Assembly (NCBI GenBank): GCA_022559845.1
Contig: JAHNEJ010003545.1
Coordinates: 372,001-436,000, forward strand
DNA from: Amorphophallus konjac
Lineage: Eukaryota; Streptophyta; Magnoliopsida; Alismatales; Araceae
Direction of reading: 5' to 3'
DNA: 64,000 nucleotides
The translations under genes were made by a program, and so were the position numbers. Numbering within the stretch: position 1 is the stretch's first letter; the number at the start of each line of letters is the position of its first letter. Shown here in pieces: positions 1 to 8,653 of this stretch. Below the pieces are notes generated by a model that worked only from the letters and a program-made list of their open reading frames with translations, was not told the DNA's origin and made no database searches.

Positions 1-1325
1 ATGCATCTAGCGAAGAACAAATTAAGAGAATTAGACCAAACCACAGGAGGACACAGAATTTTAAGGTGGTTCGGTCTCCCAGCGGAGGCCTACGTCCACC
101 TCCCCACTAAACCAGTGAGGAACCCTGCTGAGCTTTACAGCTTGGCTTCAACGAGGGACAGTCTCCTCAACACAGCTGAGCAATACAGCTTAGCTATGCC
201 AGGATCTAAACCCTGAACAGCTGACAAACAGCTTACAGGCACCCTGGCCTATTTACCCCTGATCACAGCACAGCTCGCTGGATCAGATTACCCCTCTCTC
301 AGCAGAACAATCCGAGAGAGAACAAACAAGGTCTGAGTTCAGATCAGAAACAAAAAGACAAAAACAAGGAAATCACACAATGGTGAAAAGAAAAACTAAT
401 CCTCAGATCGAAGGCGCTGCAGACTCTGATAGCGAACTCAAATCTCTGGAAGAGATTTCTTCTCAGAAGATCAGTCTGCTTCTTGTCTGATGAGCTTGAT
501 CAGCTTCACCTTCTTCACGATCTTCAGGTCTTCTCAAAATGATCTTCAGAGCAGTAGAAACATGTTCTTCGTCTTCAAGCTCTTCTACTCTCGTCCACTT
601 GCTCTTACCTCTTTCCTCTATATACTCGATATCGATCACTCTTCAATTCTATCTCTTTTTATAGCATTGCCCAAGCCTGGAGCACACATCTTTCCCGCGT
701 TCACCACGACCCACGTGCAGCAAGTGGACCCCACCTGATTTACTTGTTGGCTCAATGATTGCTCACCCCACGGATCTTCTTAAGTATATTCAGATGGCGT
801 CAACTCAGTGAATCCAAAGGGTTGACGCAGCCTATCTTCCATCTTCTAGCTTCATGTTTCATGCGGAGTGCGTTGACGCATGGTGCAACTGCGGCCACAC
901 ATCTGGTCACCTAATGTTGCACTTTAGATTGCAGTGTCAATCCATCGAACTGCAACATCGACCCATTGAACTACAGCGTCGGCGCTGCCTGGGTACTCCA
1001 GAGGCTGCAATAAGGAATACTTGAACTGCTGCGTCCACGCTAATTGATCAATGCGTTGACGCATCAGAGTAATCCAGAAACTGCTTTCTTGATTCATTGA
1101 ACTTCTGCGTCCACGCTACTTGATCAATGCGTTGACGCATGGTGCCACTTTAATCTTTATGACCTGTTTTGTAGACATCTTAGCCATCCAACTTCAACCC
1201 TATTCAAATCTTAATTCAGAAAAGAAATACATGTGTGATTGATACAGATTTAACATGGCATTTTAGAGTATAGTTTAGCATGCATCCAATACATGATTGT
1301 CATCATCAAAACCAGGAGGACAACA
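1..1325 (-). repeat. 3' LTR of element A (Sirevirus-like), cut by window edge
   Basis: This stretch matches 11250-12574 base for base in length (1325 bp each) with scattered substitutions, so it is the second LTR of the same element; the first 151 bp lie outside the window. The element reads on the minus strand. The LTR ends at ...caaca (1321-1325), directly followed by the purine tract. A minus-strand TATA box lies at 656-663 and a G-box CACGTG at 712-717. U3 (about 790-1150) holds repeated TGCGTTGACGCA and TGCGTCCACGC motifs. Near the other end are a conserved hairpin (64-101) and several ACAGCTT words (133-235). Confidence 0.93.
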
Positions 1326-1347
1326 ATCTCCCCCTTTTTGATGATGG
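1326..1347 (-). other. Polypurine tract of element A
   Basis: On the minus strand this reads as an A/G-rich run (AAAAAGGGGGAGA) abutting the LTR, the place where plus-strand DNA synthesis starts in LTR retroelements. The same sequence with only small changes sits at the same place in elements B and C. Further CTCCCCC runs at 1554, 5284 and 5407 look like extra purine tracts, a trait reported for Sireviruses. Confidence 0.85.
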
Positions 1348-1609
1348 TAACTCTGAAATGATTTAAGGATGAGACATCAAGCAAACGCATAGCTATCGTC
1401 AATCAGAAGCACACGTATCTATAATTCTTGAAGCTTCATTGGATTGCATCACAAAGAAGTCACAAAGAGAATTACTTCATGTATGCTTAATTACAAAAAG
1501 AGACATATGCAGTCATTCATCAATGCGTTTAACATTCGATTTGAACTCATGCTCTCCCCCTTTGACATCATCATGAAGGGGGCAAGTGAAAGACTTCTGT
1601 CATGAAACC
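1348..1609. other. Noncoding spacer of element A between ORF3 and purine tract
   Basis: I see no coding sequence here. A second purine-tract-like run (sense GGGGGAGA followed upstream by ATGATGTCAAA) lies at 1554-1575, just downstream of the ORF3 stop. Confidence 0.6.
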
Positions 1610-3579
1610 TCAATTGAAAAAACGGCCTAGTCTGGAAGTGGATCCGCGAGCCCTGGGTGCTTGACTTTGAGCAGACTGAAATCGTTGAGAAGCAGATTGA
1701 TCTCTGGCCAGCAAAGTGGAAATGTCTTGAGATATCTCAGCTAGGTCATGGTGCAATGTGGTCCTCACCTTTGCAATTGTAGAGGACAAATCTTCTTGGA
1801 CAGTTTTGGTGTTCTTCAGTTGGTTGCCAAAAGAGGTAAGTGTTTCAGTCACAGTGTCAATCTTGGCTAAAATAGCTTTGATGCATTGGGGAAGTGCATT
1901 GACAGGACCTTTGATGGTTTCAACTGCTATCCTCACATCAAAACATAAATCAGTAATCTTGGCAAGGGATTGAAAAAATGAAGCTTGATTGCTGTGCATA
2001 TCGTTCACCAGTGTGGATAACTTATCAAGGAGAGATGATATATTTTGCAAGACGGTCCTTGTAGCTTGGTCAGTTATCATCTTGGTGAGTAAGAATTTTT
2101 TCCACTCGGATAAGACGGAAACTTCAAAGTGTACAATCCGAGTAGTCAGTCTGTTGAGATGATAGTTTGTGAACTCCATTAACTTGTCCATCTTTGCATC
2201 CTGACGCTGCAGCATCATAGTCATGTTTGCGAACATCTCTTCAATAGTTGTTGGAGGTGGAGCTACATCAGAAGTTGGAAAAGTTCTTCTATAAACTCCA
2301 ATGGCTCCAGTCATAAGGGGTTCCATTGTAGGTGCAGAGCCACTGGGTTCCCCAGTTTCCAGTTGAGGGCTTGATGATCTAGCAAATGTTTCCTCAAAAT
2401 CATGCCGTCCTCTTACTGAACTACCCTCTGGTCTTTCTTCTCTTACCACAGGTGGAATTGGTACCTCTGTCCTATTCACTTGACTAGCATCCGCAGTGTC
2501 TGTTCTTGATGCCTGACCTGTTTCTAATGGAGCTGTTTGCTGACTGGGAAGAATTCTAACTGGCTTACCATCAATGATTTTAAAGCCCATAAATTTTTGA
2601 ATGTAAGACATGGAATATATGTTTCCTTTGGGGATTACATGTTTCTTTTCAGTTCCAAAATCCACTCCTACCTTTTTGAAAATTGATGTGAGGTGTGCTG
2701 CATAAGGTAGAGTTCTAGAGTTGTGAAGACATGTTCCGATTGTCTGAATTACAACATCGGTTAATGAAATCTTAATTTCCTTTAGCATGCAATACAACAG
2801 AAATCGATGCATATCTGTTACTCTTTCTCTACCACTACTCTGAGGTGTGATGATAGATGTGCAGATGTGATGAAGTAGTCTGACAGATGGTAAAAATCTA
2901 TTAGCTTTCAGACTAGAAAGGTATGTCTGTTTCACGTCAGAAGGGTCTTTGTTGTTCCCAGTCAAAACAGCAAACGCCTTATGCTCATCAAGCATAAACG
3001 AATGAAGCTCTGCTCCACCCATTGGTAGTTTCCAAACACGAGCAAGCAGGTCACTAGTTAACTCAAAATAAACATTTCTAACTGTGGAGGACATTTTGGG
3101 AATCTGCGGTTCATATTTCAAGTTCTGATAAAATTCCCTAACGAGAGTAGGATAAAAAACTTTGTATTTCGTCACAAACTCCCACCAGCCTTGAAATTCT
3201 AATGCAGGCCGTACCTCAGGAAATGCAGCAAGTAGCTCTTCATTAGAACTCACAACGTATCTGGGGATAAGAACCTTGAGAGGTTCTTCTATATTAATAA
3301 CAACAGAAGGTTCAGAAGACCTGGATTTCTTTTTCCCGTTGTGCCAGAAGAGGTGCGCGGTTCAGCTGATTTTGATTTTGATTTTGAGGGTTTCCTTCTC
3401 TTGACCGGCGGACTAGGACTCTGAGGACATCTCACCATCTTCTTTCCTTTGCGCTTCCTGGAAATAGTTGGAGATGGTGTCTCTTCAGGAGGGCTGGCCA
3501 CTGGTACATCATGCGCACCCTTTGTGCGTGACTCAGTCGTCAACTGTGCCGCACTAGAATCCCTCAAGCTCTGCTCCAT
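1610..3579 (-). pseudogene. ORF3 of element A: putative plant transposon protein domain, at the env-like position
   Basis: The ORF lies between pol and the 3' LTR, where Sireviruses can carry an env-like gene. It starts at ATG 3579 with a very basic N-terminus (runs such as KRKGKK and KRRKPSKSKSKS, nuclear-signal-like), shifts frame once in the T run near 3328-3336, and then stays open for about 550 codons. The central part has the pattern I know from the Pfam family called putative plant transposon protein (Transposase_32): a WW motif, YPTLVREFYQNL, a histidine-containing helix, then LPYAAHLTSIF. The C-terminal 200 residues are rich in heptad-like hydrophobic and charged residues, suggesting coiled coils. 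I see no clear signal peptide or transmembrane segment, so calling it an envelope protein would be unsafe. Elements B and C lack this ORF. Family assignment is from memory and should be tested by profile search. Confidence 0.7.
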
Positions 3580-3582
3580 CAA

Positions 3583-5525
3583 CTGCTTTCCCTTCTGAGC
3601 ACCCTTTGGCGAAGATGATCGGAGATAAGAAATGGAGTGGAAGGGTTTTGGACACAGAAGGCAAATGCACGAGGGTTTTGATAGGAGAGATAGAAACCCC
3701 TTTTAGTGAGCGGCTCAACCGGTTCAAGTCAGTTAACCGGATTGTGAAAAAAAATATTACTCGAAGCATTGCGTTGACGCCAAGGGATATTGCGTCTATG
3801 CAGTGAAGCAGATATGAACGAACATTGCAAGAAAAAAATAGCCAGAAAGACATCCGTACAAGGAATTTTCTTAAGATACTAAGATAATGAGTAGACATGC
3901 TTATATTCAAGGATTTTTAATTGTTGCAGATCAAGTTCCCATGAAAAGGATATACTGAGATGGACACCAATCCATTTAATGGTGAAGATATAAAATGTTC
4001 TTTAAGATATTAAATTAAAACCATGAACACTAAAAATCCATGTCAGGAGTAAAAATTGAACTCTTTTCACACCAGGAGCATTTTCATTTCTGTCCCCTAC
4101 ATTTTTCAATTTCAAGAAGCCATTACTGAGAGAGAGAGAAATTTAACCAGTATTGAGGATAAACTCTAGGGAACAAATATTTTTTAGATCAATCACACCC
4201 ACAGTATTCATTTATGGAAGAATGTGAATTTTTAATTCTTATTTTCAACATTCTCAGTGGCAGTCAAGTGCAGCTAGCCTTTTTACACAGGTACACATCT
4301 TTATCAGACATCAGAGTCCCTGGTTACTCAGCATGACTGACTATTCTGCTTGATGCATCAGAGTTGGTAACCAACCTCATGACACGCCTTTCAGCACTTC
4401 ATAGGTGCATGAAGGTGGTTTCTCAGTTGACAGTCATCATTGCTCTGTAATGAGTTGACTTTTGTTTGATACCAGAGATAGCAGTCAACCTCATGACTTC
4501 CTCTTTAGCACTTCTTTGGTGCATAGAGTTAGTTTCTCAGTGTATCTCTGCCATTGCTCTGAATTTTATAACACATATGTGGGGTGTATTTCTCTAGCAT
4601 GTATTAGACCCTTTGTGAGGTTAAAGCCAATATCGATATTAAATTCCTTTACTCATAGTGGTTTCTTTACTTTTTTAAAAAAATAAGGTTCGATACATGA
4701 AAAGATCCCAGTTTTATTAAATTGTTCAGTATTTATTCCATACACAAGGCATTATTAGGTTCAAGAGTTTTAGAATTCAATCATCATAAGAACAATAGAT
4801 CTCCAATCATTAGCACTTCATGGAGCCAATCAGAATATGTCTTATGCCCATTAGGAACTGTCACTTTAACAACCCCTGAATTTAGGACATTATCCACATA
4901 TCTCAATGCTCTAGAGATTTTCCCTCATACTAGGATGTCAAAGAGGCTTTATTGTGGGATAAGAACGAAAGGAACGAGATAGATGGACATAGCAAGTTGA
5001 TTTGAGATAGGGAAGTCTCCAAAAGGAAGATATAACACAAAAATTCCAACATGGCACAGCTGCGTTAACCCTGCCTCATTACTGCGTCAACTCCTCCATC
5101 TAGACAGCTCAACCATTAGTTCAGTTTCCGAAAACAATTGCCCACAGCGTTAACCCAGTCTCATCACAGCGCCAACTCAGCCATGTTGACATAACAGCAA
5201 ACCATTCCACAAGATGGGTTGCAAACAGAACTTTCAGCACATTTTACTGACCAATCAAATCTTAGGAAGAGTAAACGAAATCACTCCCCCTCAAACTATG
5301 CATGATTGAATATTTGGGAGAAGATTAGTTTCTTTTACATGCAGGAATTTTATTTATGTTGTGGTTTATTTGAACGAGAGAAAGATGTTCTTATAATCTA
5401 ACTAAACTCCCCCTGAATATGAGACTCATTCAACCATATGCACTTTTCAATTAATGCAGGGCAAAGATAATTCCATCCAAGACAAGGTAAATCAAGCAAA
5501 TTTCATAGGAAAACATGTTATCATG
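3583..5525. other. Noncoding 3' region of element A between pol and ORF3
   Basis: No coding sequence is recognisable over about 1.9 kb. It contains the conserved block shared with B and C (4278-4561, own entry), purine-tract-like CTCCCCCT runs at 5284 and 5407, a GCGTTGACGC copy at about 3770, and two degenerate copies of a unit with GCGTTAACCC and GCGTCAACTC at 5061-5175. The short open frames here are unsupported. Confidence 0.6.
4278..4561 (-). promoter_or_regulatory. Conserved noncoding block, element A copy
   Basis: A 284-bp block that recurs in B (23123-23403) and C (39561-39852) at the same relative place. On the plus strand it opens with CCTTTTTACA, then TTTATCAGACATCAG, GGTTACTCAG, ACCAGAGATAGC, CTCATGAC, a GCAC...GTGC hairpin, TTTCTCAGT and CATTGCTCTG. 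In A the second half is duplicated in tandem (about 4377-4450 and 4490-4561). The sense RNA is the reverse complement. Function unknown; a cis-acting RNA or DNA element is my inference. Confidence 0.6.
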
Positions 5526-6090
5526 TTAGGCATTCAGATGAGAGTTACACAAACCAAGCTCTCTTCTGAGAAAAGAAAATCTTTCATTGTTCAGAGGCTT
5601 GGTGAAAATATCAACTAATTGATGTTGAGATTCAACAAACACCAATTTAAAGCTACCCTTATTCACTTCATCTCGTAGGAAATGATGCCTTATTTCAATA
5701 TGTTTGGTCCTAGAGTGCTGGATGAGATTCTTGGCCAGATTTATGGCACTAGTGTTATCACACAATATTCGGACACATCCAAGATCAGTTTGATAATCCT
5801 GGAGCTGGTGCTTGATCCACAACACTTGAGTGCCACAACTCCCTGCAGCGACATATTCTGCCTCTGTAGTGGATAATGCCACTGATTGTTGTTTCTTGGA
5901 TGCCCAAGAGACCAAACAACCTCCCAAAAATTGGCAATAGCCACTTGTGCTTTTCCTGTCAAGTTTGCATCCAGCATAGTCTGCATTTGAATAGGATATA
6001 AGATCAAAGGAGCAACATGCAGGATACCAAATCCCTAAATCTCAAGTTCTAGCAAGGTATCGAAAGATACGTTTTACAAAACTTAAGTGG
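5526..6090 (-). pseudogene. pol: RNase H part of pol, element A
   Basis: This is the C-terminal copia RNase H. The segment shows DADYAGC-like (here NADYAGC), DRKSTSGYCQFLGG, SWASKKQ, STTEAEYVAA and the C-terminal HIEIRHHFLRD, all typical of plant Ty1/copia. The enzyme would remove the RNA strand during reverse transcription. One base is lost near 6083-6090, shifting the frame relative to the RT part, and a TGA lies at 6042-6044, so the segment cannot be read from upstream. The end of pol is the stop at 5526. Confidence 0.9.
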
Positions 6091-7231
6091 ATTCTCTAGG
6101 ATCAGATTGAAAATGAGCACACATGCACACACAGAATTGAATATCTGGCCTAGATGTTGTAAGATAGAGGAGTGATCCGATCATACCTCGATAAGTCTTT
6201 GCATCTACTTGGTTACCTGTCAGATCTGCATCCAAATTTATGCTGGTGCTCATGGGAGTGCTCATGGCTTTCAAATTTTCCATTTTGTATTTCTTTAACA
6301 ATTCAGATATGTACTTTGCCTGATTGATAAAGCATCCCTCCTTGTTTTGGGTGATTTGTAGACCTAGAAAGAACTGAAGCTCACCCATTAGACTCATTTC
6401 AAATTCATTAGTCATCAAGCTAGAAAATTACTCACACATACTCGTTTTAGTGGATCCAAATACTATATCATCAACATAGATCTGAACCAGAATTATATCT
6501 GAGTTTCTTACCTTGGTGAAGAGAGTTTGATCCACTTTACCTCTTGAGTACCCTTTTTCAGTAAGGAATGAGCTGAGTCTGTCATACCATTCTCGAGGTG
6601 GCTGTTTGAGTCCATAGAGGGCTTTATCCAACCTGTACACATGGTTAGGACAGTCTATACATTCAAACCCGGGGGGTTGTTCCACATACACTTCTTCTTT
6701 TATTAAGCCATTAAGAAAGGCACTTTTCACATCCATTTGATGCAATTTTATTCCATGACAGCAAGCATAAGCGAGAAGCAACCTAATAGCTTCTAGTCTA
6801 GCTACTGGAGCAAAGGATTCTTCAAAATCAATCCCAAATTCTTGATTGTAACCTTGTGCTACCAATCTAGCTGTATTCCTTATAACAACACCATTTTCAT
6901 TTTGTTTGTTTCTAAAGACCCACTTAGTTCCAATCACAATATGTTCTTTGGGTCTTGGGACAAGGTGCCACACTTTATTTCTTTCAAATTGATTTAGTTC
7001 TTCATGCATGGCATTTATCCAATATTCATCTTTCAAAGCTTCATTTACATTCTTTGGTTCAATGTGCGAGACAAGAGCTAAATTGTCCATTTCCTCAATT
7101 TCTCTAAGTTGAGATCTTGTTCTAATGGGTTCATGCAGATTTCCAATGATGCTAGATAAAGGGTGATCCCTTAATGTTATAACATTAATTGGAGAATTAC
7201 CTTCATTTATACCTGCATTACCTCGACTGCT
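6083..7231 (-). pseudogene. pol: Reverse transcriptase part of pol, element A
   Basis: Copia RT that would copy the element RNA in virus-like particles. I see the typical order: [69 protein letters not shown], then the catalytic YVDD in [11 protein letters not shown], and FFLGLQI. The reading frame is the same as integrase, but a TGA at 7232-7234 and a TAA at 6428-6430 break it. The second break falls just after the YVDD region. Both are single-codon changes, so the copy is inactive but not old enough to be scrambled. Confidence 0.92.
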
Positions 7232-8653
7232 TCATTCTGCTTGGACTTCATTTGCCCCTGTCTCTTCCTCTTGAGGATTTTGATCTTCTTTTTCTTCAAT
7301 GAATTTCCCATCATCCTTGTCCCTGCAGGATTGCTCAATCTCAGATTTTTCATTCAATTCGTCAAATACAACATGAGGGGATTTTTCAACAGCTTGTGTT
7401 TTTAGATTAAAAATTCTATAGGCCCTAGAGTGACTAGAGTATCCTAGAAAAATGGCAGGTTCACTCTTGGGTTCAAATTTATCCAAAACTCGTTTGTCAT
7501 TGTTTTGAACAAAGCATTTTGATCCAAAGACTCTGAAATGAGCAACCGAAGGTCTCTTACCTTTCATTAGCTCATATGGAGTCTTTTTGGACTTAGGTCT
7601 TACCATTGCCCTGTTTATAATGTAACAAGCTGTATTCACTGCCTCTGCCCAGAACTTCCTTGGGAGTTCTCCTTCGATCAGCATGGTTCTGGCCATCTCC
7701 ACAAGGGTTCTATTTCTCCTTTCCACGACTCCATTCTGTTCAAGAGTTCTTGGAGAGGAAAACTTGTGTGACATACTGGTTGCTCTGCAGAAATCATCAA
7801 ATTCAGAGTTATCAAATTCTCCTCCATGATCTGACATGATTGATGAAATGATAAATTTACCCTCCTGCTTTACTTTCTTAAAGAAGGCCTGGAATTCTTC
7901 AAATGCATCATTCTTGTGAATTAGAAAGAACACCCAAGTAAACCTAGAAAAGTCATCCACTAATACGAATCCATATTTGCATCCACTTACACTTGCTGTT
8001 CTAGTGGGTCCAAACAAATCCATATGAATGAGTTCAAAAGGTTTAGAGGATTGATTTTCAAGTCTGGACTTAAATGACTTTCTAGTATGCTTACCTTGAG
8101 TGCATGCATTGCAGACTTTGTCATTTTGTTTAAAGGATGCATCTGGCAGACCATTCACCATGCTGAACTTTACTAACTTATGCATGACACTATAGCTAGC
8201 ATGCCCTAGCCTACGGTGCCAAAGCCAAGCTAGTTCATTTTTATTCACAACAAGACAAAGATTATTATGTGCAGGATCATCTAAGTCCACCATGTACATG
8301 TTGTTTATTCTTTTTCCAATAAACTTAACTTTTTCAGACTTCATATCAAGAATAGTGCAAGCATGGGATTCAAACACAACTTTGTTTCCTTTATCACACA
8401 GTTGGCTGATACTTAGAAGATTGTATTCTAGCCCTTCAACAAGTAACACATCATCAATAGAATTCAGAGGATTATTGGCAACTTTACCTTTTCCGATGAT
8501 TTTACCTTTATTGTTCCCCCCAAAGGTGACATGACCTCCATCTTTTTCAACCAAGAAACAGAATTTAGCTTTGTCGCCCGTCATGTGCCTTGAACAGCCA
8601 CTGTCGAGATACCACCGGTTATGTACAGCTGCAAGGCATTCCTGCAATGTATT
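7232..8653 (-). pseudogene. pol: Protease and integrase part of pol, element A
   Basis: The frame begins right after the gag stop (8654-8656). Protease is shown by WYLDSGCSRHMTGDK, the single-D aspartic protease motif of copia elements. Integrase follows with the HHCC zinc site (HRRLGHASY...CNACTQGKH), the catalytic core (HMDLFGP, SDHGGEFDN, then the glutamate in LEQNGVVERRNRTL) and the GKRPSVAHFRVFG C-terminal region. The product would process the polyprotein and join element DNA to the chromosome. Pol of A in total (5526-8653) is one base short of a whole number of codons, which agrees with the single frameshift I located near 6085. Confidence 0.92.

Noticed and set aside
1..216. Short plus-strand ORF repeated at 11250
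   Set aside because: It is antisense inside an LTR whose direction is fixed by primer site and purine tract.
1610..3579. Calling ORF3 of A an envelope protein
   Set aside because: Position fits an env-like gene, but I see no signal peptide, transmembrane segment or fusion-like region, and the centre fits another plant family.
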